Shown: in pieces, positions 48,876-62,700 of the stretch
Layout: the number at the start of each line of letters is the position of its first letter
Numbering within the stretch: position 1 is the first letter of the stretch
Assembly (NCBI GenBank): GCA_964016885.1
Contig: OZ024748.1
Span: forward strand, 30,961,312 to 31,025,311
Origin: Eledone cirrhosa
Taxonomy: Eukaryota; Mollusca; Cephalopoda; Octopoda; Eledonidae
DNA length: 64,000 nt
Reading direction: 5' to 3'
Made by a program: the position numbers and the translations under genes
Notes under the pieces: generated by a model
Database searches by the model: none
What the model was told of the DNA's origin: nothing
The model's input: the letters and a program-made list of their open reading frames with translations, nothing else

Positions 48876-51800
48876 TTTGACGTAAACTTAAACTTAGATA
48901 TAAACTTAAACCCCAACCTCAAGCCTTAGACTTAGACTTGAACCCCAACTACAAGTTTTAGACTTAGATTTAAACCCCAACCCTAAAGGTTAGACTTCGA
49001 TTGCAACCCCAACTCCTAGCCTTAGACTTAATCCCAAACCCAAGATTCAGATTTGTACTTAAACCCCAACCCTTAGACTTAGACTTAAACCCCAACCACA
49101 AGCCTTAGATTTCGATTGTAAACCCCAAAACCAATCCTGGGACTTAGACTTAAACTCCAACCCCAAGCCTTAGACTTAAACTTAAACCCCAACACATGCC
49201 TTAGATTTAGAATGAAATCCCAACACCTTACCTTAGACGTAAACTTAAACCCCAATCCCAAGGCTTATACTTTGACTTAAACCCGAACCACAAGCCTTTT
49301 ACATAGACTTAAACCACAAACCCAAGCCTTAGAATTAAACCCTAATAACAAGCTTGAGACTTACAACCTAACCCCAAACCCAAACCTTAGCCCAACCCGT
49401 AAATTTAAACCCAAACCCAAAGCCTTAGATTTAGACTTAAACTCCAAGCCTTAGACATAGACTTAAACCCCAACCCCAAGTTTAGAGTTCCACATAAAAC
49501 CCAACCACAAGCCTTAGACGTAGACTTAAACCCCAACCCCAAGCCTTAGACTTAGACTTAAACCATAACCAGAAGCCTTAGGCATAAACTCCAAACCCAA
49601 GCCTTAGACTTTGACTTAAACACCAACTCCTAGCCTTAGACTTAATCTTAAACCCCAAACCCAAGTCTTAGACTTAGACTTAATCCTCGACGCCCAAGCC
49701 TTAGACTTAGATTTAAATACCAACCCCAGGCCTTAGACTTAGAATTAAACCACAACCCAAAGCCTTAGTCATAGACTTAATCCCCAACACCAAGCCTTAG
49801 ACTTAGACTTAAACCTAAACCCAAAGCTTTAGAATTAAACTTAAACCCCAACCCGAAGCCTTAGACTTAGACTTAAACCCGAACCCCAAGCCTTAGACTT
49901 AGACTTAATCCACAACATTAAGCTTTAGACTTAAACTTAAACCCCAAGCCTTAGACATAGATTTAAACCCCAACCACAAGCCTTAGACAAAGATTACACC
50001 CCAAGCCCAAGCCTTAGAGTTAGACTTGAAGCCCAAGCCCAAGCATAAGACTTAGACTTAAACCCCAACCCCAAGCCTTGGTCGTAGCCTTAAACCTCTG
50101 CCCAAAGCCATAGAATGAGCCTTAAACCCCAAGCCGAAGCTTTAGACTTAAACTTAAACCCTAACCCAAGTCTTAGACTTAGAGTTAAACCCTAACCCCA
50201 AGGCTTAGACTTAGATTTAAACCCCAACCCCAAGCCTTAGACTTAGACTTACACCCCAACCCCTAGCCTTAGACGTAAACTTAAACCCCAACTCCAAGCC
50301 TCAGACTTAGAATTAAACCCCAGCCCCAAGCCTTATACATAGACTTAAACCACAACCCCAAGCCTTAGCCCAACCCGTAAACTTAAACCCCAACCCCAAG
50401 CCTTAGATTTAGACTTAAACTCCAATCCTAAGCCTTAGACATAGACTTAAACCCCAACCCAAGCTCTAGACATCGACATAAACCGCAACCACAAGCATTA
50501 GACTTAGAACTAAACTCCAACCCCAAGCCTTAGACTTGAACGCCAACCCCAAGCCTTAGACTTAGACATAAACGCCCTCCCCCAAGCCTTAGACTTAGAC
50601 TTAAACCCCAAATCGAAGCCTTAGACTTAAACCCTAACACCAACACTTAGACTTAGACTTAAACCTCAAACCCAAGCCTTAGACGTAAAATTAAACCCCA
50701 ACTCCAAGACTTAGACTTGAACCCCAACCACAAGCATAAGACTTAGACTTAAACACCAACCCCAAGACTTAGACTTAGAATTAAACCCCAACCCCAAGCC
50801 TTAGACTTAGACTTAAAGCCCAACCTAAAGCCTTAGACTTAGACTTAAACCCCAACCCCAAGCCTTAGACATATACTTGAAAACCAACCCCAAGCGTTAG
50901 ACTTAGATTTAAACCCAACACCAAGCTTTAGAATTAAACCCTAACACCAAGCCTTCTACTTAAATCCGAAACCAACATTTAGACTTAGATTTAAACCACA
51001 AACCCAAGCCTTAGACTTAGACTTAAACCCGAACCTCAAGCCTAAGAGTTAAACACCAACCCCAATTCTTAGTCTTAGATTTAAACCCCACCCTTAGACT
51101 TAAACATAAACCCCAAGCGTTAGAATTAAACAATAACCACAAGCCATAGACTTAAACCACCTGCATTAGACTTAGATTTAAAGCCAACACCAAGCCTTAG
51201 ACTTAAACAGTAACCCCAAGCCTTAGACGTAAGCCCAAACACCAAGTCTTAGAATTAAACCCTAATACGAACCCTTAGACTTAGACTTAAACCACAAACC
51301 CAAGCCTTAGACTTAGACGTAAACGCCAACCCAAAGGCTTAGACTTTGACTTTAAACCCTAACCCTTAGACTTAGACGTAAACTTAAACTTAGACTTAGA
51401 CTTAAACCCCAACCCGAAGCTTAAACTTAAACACTAACCCCAAGCCTCAGGCTTAGACTTAAACCCCAACCCTTAGACTTAGATATAAACTTAAACTTAG
51501 ATTTAGACTTAAACCCCAACCCCAAACTTTATACTTAGACTTAAAACCCAACTCCACAAGTCTTAGTCTTAAATCCCAACCCCAAGCCTTAGACTTAGAC
51601 TTAAACCCTAACCCCAAGCCTTAGATTATACTTAAACCACAAGCCTTAGACTTAGAATTTAAACCCCAATCCCAATCCTGAGACTTAAACTTAAAACCTA
51701 ACGCCAATCCTTAGACTTAAATCCCAACCCAAAGCGTTAGACTTAGACTTCAACACTAACCCCAAGCCTCAGACTTAGATTCAAACCCCAACCCTTAGAC

Positions 51801-51877
51801 TTAGACTAAACCCCAACCCCTAGCCTTAGACTTAAACACTAACCCGAAACCTCAGACTTAGACTTAAACCCCAACCC
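48876..51877 (-). repeat. Unit S5 (3,002 bp)
   Basis: S unit lacking one 26-bp monomer (CCCCAACTCCAAGCCTC region) at about 49,563, where GACTTAAACCATAACC is formed. It shares the S4-specific variants, consistent with an L+S dimer duplication. Confidence 0.92.
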
Positions 51878-54800
51878 TTTGACGTAAACTTAAACTTAGA
51901 TATAAACTTAAACCCCAACCTCAAGCCTTAGACTTAGACTTGAACCCCAACTACAAGATTTAGACTTAGATTTAAACCCCAACCCTAAAGGTTAGACTTT
52001 GATTGCAACCCCAACTCCTAGCCTTAGACTTAATCCCAACCCCAAGATTCAGATTTGTACTTAAACCCCAACCCTTAGACTTAGACTTAAACCCCAACCA
52101 CAAGCCTTAGATTTCGATTGTAAACCCCAAAACCAATCCTGGGACTTAGACTTAAACTCCAACCCCAAGCCTTAGACTTAAACTTAAACCCCAACACATG
52201 CCTTAGATTTAGAATGAAATCCCAACACCTTACCTTAGACGTAAACTTAAACCCCAATCCCAAGGCTTATACTTTGACTTAAACCCGAACCACAAGCCTT
52301 TTACATAGACTTAAACCACAAACCCAAGCCTTAGAATTAAACCCTAATAACAAGCTTGAGACTTACAACCTAACCCCAAACCCAAACCTTAGCCCAACCC
52401 GTAAATTTAAACCCAAACCCAAAGCCTTAGATTTAGACTTAAACTCCAAGCCTTAGACATAGACTTAAACCCCAACCCCAAGTTTAGAGTTCCACATAAA
52501 ACCCAACCACAAGCCTTAGACGTAGACTTAAACCCCAACCCCAAGCCTTAGACTTAGACTTAAACCCCAACTCCAAGCCTCAGAATTAAACCATAACCAG
52601 AAGCCTTAGGCATAAACTCCAAACCCAAGCCTTAGACTTTGACTTAAACACCAACTCCTAGCCTTAGACTTAATCTTAAACCCCAAACCCAAGTCTTAGA
52701 CTTAGACTTAATCCTCGACGCCCAAGCCTTAGACTTAGATTTAAATACCAACCCCAGGCCTTAGACTTAGAATTAAACCACAACCCAAAGCCTTAGTCAT
52801 AGACTTAATCCCCAACACCAAGCCTTAGACTTAGACTTAAACCTAAACCCAAAGCTTTAGAATTAAACTTAAACCCCAACCCGAAGCCTTAGACTTAGAC
52901 TTAAACCCGAACCCCAAGCCTTAGACTTAGACTTAATCCACAACATTAAGCTTTAGACTTAAACTTAAACCCCAAGCCTTAGACATAGATTTAAACCCCA
53001 ACCACAAGCCTTAGACAAAGATTACACCCCAAGCCCAAGCCTTAGAGTTAGACTTGAAGCCCAAGCCCAAGCATAAGACTTAGACTTAAACCCCAACCCC
53101 AAGCCTTTGTCGTAGCCTTAAACCTCTGCCCAAAGCCCTAGAATGAGCCTTAAACCCCAAGCCGAAGCTTTAGACTTAAACTTAAACCCTAACCCAAGTC
53201 TTAGACTTAGAGTTAAACCCTAACCCCAAGGCTTAGACTTAGATTTAAACCCCAAGCCTTAGACTTAGACTTACACCCCAACCCCTAGCCTTAGACGTAA
53301 ACTTAAACCCCAACTCCAAGCCTCAGACTTAGAATTAAACCCCAGCCCCAAGCCTTATACATAGACTTAAACCACAACCCCTAGCCTTAGCCCAACCCGT
53401 AAACTTAAACCCCAACCCCAAGCCTTAGATTTAGACTTAAACTCCAATCCTAAGCCTTAGACATAGACTTAAACCCCAACCCAAGCTCTAGACATCGACA
53501 TAAACCCCAACCACAAGCATTAGACTTAGAACTAAACTCCAACCCCAAGCCTTAGACTTGAACGCCAACCCCAAGCCTTAGACTTAGACATAAACGCCCT
53601 CCCCCAAGCCTTAGACTTAGACTTAAACCCCAAATCGAAGCCTTAGACTTAAACCCTAACACCAACACTTAGACTTAGACTTAAACCTCAAACCCAAGCC
53701 TTAGACGTAAAATTAAACCCCAACTCCAAGACTTAGACTTAAACCCCAACCTCAAGCCTTAGACGTAGTCTTAAACCCCAACCCAAAGCCTTAGACTTAG
53801 AATTAAACTCCAACCCCAAGCCTTAGGCATAGACTTCAAGCGCAAGCGTTAGACTTAGACTTGAACCCCAACCATAAGCATAAGACTTAGACTTAAAGCC
53901 CAACCCCAAAACTTAGACTTAGACTTAAACCCCAACCCCTAGCCTTAGACTTACAGCCCAACCCAAAGCCTTAGACTTAAACTTAAACCCTAACCCAAGT
54001 CTTAGACTTAGAGTTAAACCCTAACCCCAAGGCTTAGACTTAGATTTAAACCCCAATCCCAAGCTTTAGACTTAGACGTAAACCCAAACTCCAAGCCTTA
54101 GAATTAAATCCAAATCACAACACTTAGACTTAAACACGAACCCAAACTTATCCTTAGAATTAGACTTATACCCCAACCCCAAGCCTTAGACTTAGACTTA
54201 AACCCTAACGCCAAGCATTAGATTTATACTCACGTCCTAAACCCAAGCCTTAGATTTAGACTTAAACCCTAACCACATGCCTTAGATTTAGACTTAAACC
54301 CGAACCCCAAGCCTCAGACGTAGACTTAAACCACAAACCCAAGCGTTAGACCTAGACTTAAACCCCAAGCCTTAGGCTTAGACTTAAACCCCAAACTTAA
54401 ACCTTAGAGTTATATTTAACCCCAATCCCGAGCCTGAGACTTAAACTTAAACCCAAACCCCAAGCCTTAGAATTAGACTTAAAACCCAACCTAAAGCCTT
54501 AGACTTAGACTTAATCCACAACATTAAGCTTTAGACTTAGACTTAAACCCCAAGCCTGAGACATAGATTTAAACCCCAACCACAAGACTTAGGCTTAGAC
54601 TTAAACCCCAAGACAAACTTAGAATTAGACTTGAAGCCCAAGCGCAAGCGTTAGACTTAGACTTGAACCCCAACCACAAGCATAAGACTTAGACTTAAAC
54701 ACCAACCCCAAGACTTAGACTTAGAATTAAACCCCAACCCCAAGCCTTAGACTTAGACTTAAAGCCCAACCTAAAGCCTTAGACTTAGACTTAAACCCCA

Positions 54801-55829
54801 ACCCCAAGCCTTAGACATATACTTGAAAACCAACCCCAAGCGTTAGACTTAGATTTAAACCCAACACCAAGCTTTAGAATTAAACCCTAACACCAAGCCT
54901 TCTACTTAAATCCGAAACCAACATTTAGACTTAGATTTAAACCACAAACCCAAGCCTTAGACTTAGACTTAAACCCGAACCTCAAGCCTAAGAGTTAAAC
55001 ACCAACCCCAATTCTTAGTCTTAGATTTAAACCCCACCCTTAGACTTAAACATAAACCCCAAGCGTTAGAATTAAACAATAACCACAAGCCGTAGACTTA
55101 AACCACCTGCATTAGACTTAGATTTAAAGCCAACACCAAGCCTTAGACTTAAACAGTAACCCCAAGCCTTAGACGTAAGACCAAACACCAAGTCTTAGAA
55201 TTAAACCCTAATACGAACCCTTAGACTTAGACTTAAACCACAAACCCAAGCCTTAGACTTAGACGTAAACGCCAACCCAAAGGCTTAGACTTTGACTTTA
55301 AACCCTAACCCTTAGACTTAGACGTAAACTTAAACTTAGACTTAGACTTAAACCCCAACCCGAAGCTTAAACTTAAACACTAACCCCAAGCCTCAGGCTT
55401 AGACTTAAACCCCAACCCTTAGACTTAGATATAAACTTAAACTTAGATTTAGACTTAAACCCCAACCCCAAACTTTATACTTAGACTTAAAACCCAACTC
55501 CACAAGTCTTAGTCTTAAATCCCAACCCCAAGCCTTAGACTTAGACTTAAACCCTAACCCCAAGCCTTAGATTATACTTAAACCACAAGCCTTAGACTTA
55601 GAATTTAAACCCCAATCCCAATCCTGAGACTTAAACTTAAAACCTAACCCCAAGCCTTAGACTTAAATCCTAAACCAACCCTTAGACTTAGACTTAAACC
55701 ACAAATCCAAGCCTCATACTTAGACTTAAACCCCAACCACAAGACTTAGACATAGACATAAACCCCAACCCCTAGCCTTAGACTTAAACACTAACCTGAA
55801 ACCTCAGACTTAGACTTAAACCCCAACCC
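51878..55829 (-). repeat. Unit L3 (3,952 bp)
   Basis: Long unit with the 924-bp insert at 53,741-54,664. It is 6 bp short of canonical L because AACCCC is missing near 53,252. Private or rare variants are CCTTTGTCGTAG near 53,104 (unique), and ACTTACAGCCC (~53,947) and CCCAAACTTATCC (~54,141), both shared only with L5. Confidence 0.92.
53741..54664 (-). repeat. L-specific insert in L3 (924 bp)
   Basis: Same boundaries and length as in L2. It carries AATCCACAACATTAAGC where L1, L2, L4 and L5 have AATCCCCAAC, plus ACTTACAGCCC, shared with L5. Confidence 0.88.
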
Positions 55830-58800
55830 TTTGACGTAAACTTAAACTTAGATATAAACTTAAACCCCAACCTCAAGCCTTAGACTTAGACTTGAACCCC
55901 AACTACAAGATTTAGACTTAGATTTAAACCCCAACCCTAAAGGTTAGACTTTGATTGCAACCCCAACTCCTAGCCTTAGACTTAATCCCAACCCCAAGAT
56001 TCAGATTTGTACTTAAACCCCAACCCTTAGACTTAGACTTAAACCCCAACCACAAGCCTTAGATTTCGATTGCAAACCCCAAAACCAATCCTGGGACTTA
56101 GACTTAAACTCCAACCCCAAGCCTTAGACTTAAACTTAAACCCCAACACATGCCTTAGATTTAGAATGAAATCCCAACACCTTACCTTAGACGTAAACTT
56201 AAACCCCAATCCCAAGGCTTATACTTTGACTTAAACCCGAACCACAAGCCTTTTACATAGACTTAAACCACAAACCCAAGCCTTAGAATTAAACCCTAAT
56301 AACAAGCTTGAGACTTACAACCTAACCCCAAACCCAAACCTTAGCCCAACCCGTAAATTTAAACCCAAACCCAAAGCCTTAGATTTAGACTTAAACTCCA
56401 AGACTTAGACATAGACTTAAACCCCAACCCCAAGTTTAGAGTTCCACATAAAACCCAACCACAAGCCTTAGACGTAGACTTAAACCCCAACCCCAAGCCT
56501 TAGACTTAGACTTAAACCCCAACTCCAAGCCTCAGAATTAAACCATAACCAGAAGCCTTAGGCATAAACTCCAAACCCAAGCCTTAGACTTTGACTTAAA
56601 CACCAACTCCTAGCCTTAGACTTAATCTTAAACCCCAAACCCAAGTCTTAGACTTAGACTTAATCCTCGACGCCCAAGCCTTAGACTTAGATTTAAATAC
56701 CAACCCCAGGCCTTAGACTTAGAATTAAACCACAACCCAAAGCCTTAGTCATAGACTTAATCCCCAACACCAAGCCTTAGACTTAGACTTAAACCTAAAC
56801 CCAAAGCTTTAGAATTAAACTTAAACCCCAACCCGAAGCCTTAGACTTAGACTTAAACCCGAACCCCAAGCCTTAGACTTAGACTTAATCCACAACATTA
56901 AGCTTTAGACTTAAACTTAAACCCCAAGCCTTAGACATAGATTTAAACCCCAACCACAAGCCTTAGACAAAGATTACACCCCAAGCCCAAGCCTTAGAGT
57001 TAGACTTGAAGCCCAAGCCCAAGCATAAGACTTAGACTTAAACCCCAACCCCAAGCCTTGGTCGTAGCCTTAAACCTCTGCCCAAAGCCCTAGAATGAGC
57101 CTTAAACCCCAAGCCGAAGCTTTAGACTTAAACTTAAACCCTAACCCAAGTCTTAGACTTAGAGTTAAACCCTAACCCCAAGGCTTAGACTTAGATTTAA
57201 ACCCCAACCCCAAGCCTTAGACTTAGACTTACACCCCAACCCCTAGCCTTAGACGTAAACTTAAACCCCAACTCCAAGCCTCAGACTTAGAATTAAACCC
57301 CAGCCGCAAGCCTTATACATAGACTTAAACCACAACCCCTAGCCTTAGCCCAACTCGTAAACTTAAACCCCAACCCCAAGCCTTAGATTTAGACTTAAAC
57401 TCCAATCCTAAGCCTTAGACATAGACTTAAACCCCAACCCAAGCTCTAGACATCGACATAAACCCCAACCACAAGCATTAGACTTAGAACTAAACTCCAA
57501 CCCCAAGCCTTAGACTTAGACATAAACGCCCTCTCCCAAGCCTTAAACTTAGACTTAAACCCCAAATCGAAGCCTTAGACTTAAACCCTAACACCAACAC
57601 TTAGACTTAGACTTAAACCTCAAACCCAAGCCTTAGACGTAAAATTAAACCCCAACTCCAAGACTTAGACTTAAACCCCAACCTCAAGCCTTAGACGTAG
57701 TCTTAAACCCCAACCCAAAGCCTTAGACTTAGAATTAAACTCCAACCCCAAGCCTTAGGCATAGACTTCAAGCGCAAGCGTTAGACTTAGACTTGAACCC
57801 CAACCATAAGCATAAGACTTAGACTTAAAGCCCAACCCCAAAACTTAGACTTAGACTTAAACCCCAACCCCTAGCCTTAGACTTAAAGCCCAACCCAAAG
57901 CCTTAGACTTAAACTTAAACCCTAACCCAAGTCTTAGACTTAGAGTTAAATCCTAACCCCAAGGCTTAGACTTAGATTTAAACCCCAATCCCAAGCTTTA
58001 GACTTAGACGTAAACCCAAACTCCAAGCCTTAGAATTAAATCCAAATCACAACACTTAGACTTAAACACGAACCCAACCTTATCCTTAGAATTAGACTTA
58101 TACCCCAACCCCAAGCCTTAGACTTAGACTTAAACCCTAACGCCAAGCATTAGATTTATACTCACGTCCTAAACCCAAGCCTTAGATTTAGACTTAAACC
58201 CTAACCACATGCCTTAGATTTAGACTTAAACCCGAACCCCAAGCCTCAGACGTAGACTTAAACCACAAACCCAAGCGTTAAACCTAGACTTAAACCCCAA
58301 GCCTCAGGCTTAGACTTAAACCCCAAACTTAAACCTTAGAGTTATATTTAACCCCAATCCCGAGCCTGAGACTTAAACTTAAACCCAAACCCCAAGCCTT
58401 AGAATTAGACTTAAAACCCAACCTAAAGCCTTAGACTTAGACTTAATCCCCAACATTAAGCTTTAGACTTAGACTTAAACCCCAAGCCTGAGACATAGAT
58501 TTAAACCCCAACCACAAGACTTAGGCTTAGACTTAAACCCCAAGACAAACTTAGAATTAGACTTGAAGCCCAAGCGCAAGCGTTAGACTTAGACTTGAAC
58601 CCCAACCACAAGCATAAGACTTAGACTTAAACACCAACCCCAAGACTTAGACTTAGAATTAAACCCCAACCCCAAGCCTTAGACTTAGACTTAAAGCCCA
58701 ACCTAAAGCCTTAGACTTAGACTTAAACCCCAACCCCAAGCCTTAGACATATACTTGAAAACCAACCCCAAGCGTTAGACTTAGATTTAAACCCAACACC

Positions 58801-59761
58801 AAGCTTTAGAATTAAACCCTAACACCAAGCCTTCTACTTAAATCCGAAACCAACATTTAGACTTAGATTTAAACCACAAACCCAAGCCTTAGACTTAGAC
58901 TTAAACCCGAACCTCAAGCCTAAGAGTTAAACACCAACCCCAATTCTTAGTCTTAGATTTAAACCCCACCCTTAGACTTAAACATAAACCCCAAGCGTTA
59001 GAATTAAACAATAACCACAAGCCATAGACTTAAACCACCTGCATTAGACTTAGATTTAAAGCCAACACCAAGCCTTAGACTTAAACAGTAACCCCAAGCC
59101 TTAGACGTAAGCCCAAACACCAAGTCTTAGAATTAAACCCTAATACGAACCCTTAGACTTAGACTTAAACCACAAACCCAAGCCTTAGACTTAGACGTAA
59201 ACGCCAACCCAAAGGCTTAGACTTTGACTTTAAACCCTAACCCTTAGACTTAGACGTAAACTTAAACTTAGACTTAGACTTAAACCCCAACCCGAAGCTT
59301 AAACTTAAACACTAACCCCAAGCCTCAGGCTTAGACTTAAACCCCAACCCTTAGACTTAGATATAAACTTAAACTTAGATTTAGACTTAAACCCCAACCC
59401 CAAACTTTATACTTAGACTTAAAACCCAACTCCACAAGTCTTAGTCTTAAATCCCAACCCCAAGCCTTAGACTTAGACTTAAACCCTAACCCCAAGCCTT
59501 AGATTATACTTAAACCACAAGCCTTAGACTTAGAATTTAAACCCCAATCCCAATCCTGAGACTTAAACTTAAAACCTAACCCCAAGCCTTAGACTTAAAT
59601 CCTAAACCAACCCTTAGACTTAGACTTAAACCACAAATCCAAGCCTCATACTTAGACTTAAACCCCAACCACAAGACTTAGACATAGACATAAACCCCAA
59701 CCCCTAGCCTTAGACTTAAACACTAACCTGAAACCTCAGACTTAGACTTAAACCCCAACCC
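55830..59761 (-). repeat. Unit L4 (3,932 bp)
   Basis: Long unit with the 924-bp insert at 57,673-58,596. It lacks one 26-bp monomer (the TTGAACGCCAACCCC unit) near 57,510. It shares GTTAAATCC near 57,946 with L1, and CACTAACCTGAAACC at the end of the unit with L3. Confidence 0.92.
57673..58596 (-). repeat. L-specific insert in L4 (924 bp)
   Basis: Same boundaries and length as in L2, with private changes near 58,275-58,310 (GCGTTAAACCTAG and GCCTCAGGC where the other units have GCGTTAGACC and GCCTTAGGC). Confidence 0.88.
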
Positions 59762-62700
59762 TTTGACGTAAACTTAAACTTAGATATAAACTTAAACCCC
59801 AACCTCAAGCCTTAGACTTAGACTTGAACCCCAACTACAAGATTTAGACTTAGATTTAAACCCCAACCCTAAAGGTTAGACTTTGATTGCAACCCCAACT
59901 CCTAGCCTTAGACTTAATCCCAACCCCAAGATTCAGATTTGTACTTAAACCCCAACCCTTAGACTTAGAATTAAACCCCAACCACAAGCCTTAGATTTCG
60001 ATTGTAAACCCCAAAACCAATCCTGGGACTTAGACTTAAACTCCAACCCCAAGCCTTAGACTTAAACTTAAACCCCAACACATGCCTTAGATTTAGAATG
60101 AAATCCCAACACCTTACCTTAGACGTAAACTTAAACCCCAATCCCAAGGCTTATACTTTGACTTAAACCCGAACCACAAGCCTTTTACATAGACTTAAAC
60201 CACAAACCCAAGCCTTAGAATTAAACCCTAATAACAAGCTTGAGACTTACAACCTAACCCCAAACCCAAACCTTAGCCCAACCCGTAAATTTAAACCCAA
60301 ACCCAAAGCCTTAGATTTAGACTTAAACTCCAAGCCTTAGACATAGACTTAAACCCCAACCCCAAGTTTAGAGTTCCACATAAAACCCAACCACAAGCCT
60401 TAGACGTAGACTTAAACCCCAACCACAAGCCTTAGACTTAGACTTAAACCCCAACTCCAAGCCTCAGAATTAAACCATAACCAGAAGCCTTAGGCATAAA
60501 CTCCAAACCCAAGCCTTAGACTTTGACTTAAACACCAACTCCTAGCCTTAGACTTAATCTTAAACCCCAAACCCAAGTCTTAGACTTAGACTTAATCCTC
60601 GACGCCCAAGCCTTAGACTTAGATTTAAATACCAACCCCAGGCCTTAGACTTAGAATTAAACCACAACCCAAAGCCTTAGTCATAGACTTAATCCCCAAC
60701 ACCAAGCCTTAGACTTAGACTTAAACCTAAACCCAAAGCTTTAGAATTAAACTTAAACCCCAACCCGAAGCCTTAGACTTAGACTTAAACCCGAACCCCA
60801 AGCCTTAGACTTAGACTTAATCCACAACATTAAGCTTTAGACTTAAACTTAAACCCCAAGCCTTAGACATAGATTTAAACCCCAACCACAAGCCTTAGAC
60901 AAAGATTACACCCCAAGCCCAAGCCTTAGAGTTAGACTTGAAGCCCAAGCCCAAGCATAAGACTTAGACTTAAACCCCAACCCCAAGCCTTGGTCGTAGC
61001 CTTAAACCTCTGCCCAAAGCCCTAGAATGAGCCTTAAACCCCAAGCCGAAGCTTTAGACTTAAACTTAAACCCTAACACAAGTCTTAGACTTAGAGTTAA
61101 ACCCTAACCCCAAGGCTTAGACTTAGATTTAAACCCCAACCCCAAGCCTTAGACTTAGACTTACACCCCAACCCCTAGCCTTAGACGTAAACTTAAACCC
61201 CAACTCCAAGCCTCAGACTTAGAATTAAACCCCAGCCCCAAGCCTTATACATAGACTTAAACCACAACCCCTAGCCTTAGCCCAACCCGTAAACTTAAAC
61301 CCCAACCCCAAGCCTTAGATTTAGACTTAAACTCCAATCCTAAGCCTTAGACATAGACTTAAACCCCAACCCAAGCTCTAGACATCGACATAAACCCCAA
61401 CCACAAGCATTAGACTTAGAACTAAACTCCAACCCCAAGCCTTAGACTTGAACGCCAACCCCAAGCCTTAGACTTAGACATAAACGCCCTCCCCCAAGCC
61501 TTAGACTTAGACTTAAACCCCAAATCGAAGCCTTAGACTTAAACCCTAACACCAACACTTAGACTTAGACTTAAACCTCAAACCCAAGCCTTAGACGTAA
61601 AATTAAACCCCAACTCCAAGACTTAGACTTAAACCCCAACCTCAAGCCTTAGACGTAGTCTTAAACCCCAACCCAAAGCCTTAGACTTAGAATTAAACTC
61701 CAACCCCAAGCCTTAGGCATAGACTTCAAGCGCAAGCGTTAGACTTAGACTTGAACCCCAACCATAAGCATAAGACTTAGACTTAAAGCCCAACCCCAAA
61801 ACTTAGACTTAGACTTAAACCCCAACCCCTAGACTTAGACTTACAGCCCAACCCAAAGCCTTAGACTTAAACTTAAACCCTAACCCAAGTCTTAGACTTA
61901 GAGTTAAACCCTAACCCCAAGGCTTAGACTTAGATTTAAACCCCAATCCCAAGCTTTAGACTTAGACGTAAACCCAAACTCCAAGCCTTAGAATTAAATC
62001 CAAATCACAACACTTAGACTTAAACACGAACCCAAACTTATCCTTAGAATTAGACTTATACCCCAACCCCAAGCCTTAGACTTAGACTTAAACCCTAACG
62101 CCAAGCATTAGATTTATACTCACGTCCTAAACCCAAGCCTTAGATTTAGACTTAAACCCTAACCACATGCCTTAGATTTAGACTTAAACCCGAACCCCAA
62201 GCCTCAGACGTAGACTTAAACCACAAACCCAAGCGTTAGACCTAGACTTAAACCCCAAGCCTTAGGCTTAGACTTAAGCCCCAAACTTAAACCTTAGAGT
62301 TATATTTAACCCCAATCCCGAGCCTGAGACTTAAACTTAAACCCAAACCCCAAGCCTTAGAATTAGACTTAAAACCCAACCTAAAGCCTTAGACTTAGAC
62401 TTAATCCCCAACATTAAGCTTTAGACTTAGACTTAAACCCCAAGCCTGAGACATAGATTTAAACCCCAACCACAAGACTTAGGCTTAGACTTAAACCCCA
62501 AGACAAACTTAGAATTAGACTTGAAGCCCAAGCGCAAGCGTTAGACTTAGACTTGAACCCCAACCACAAGCATAAGACTTAGACTTAAACACCAACCCCA
62601 AGACTTAGACTTAGAATTAAACCCCAACCCCAAGCCTTAGACTTAGACTTAAAGCCCAACCTAAAGCCTTAGACTTAGACTTAAACCCCAACCCCAAGCC

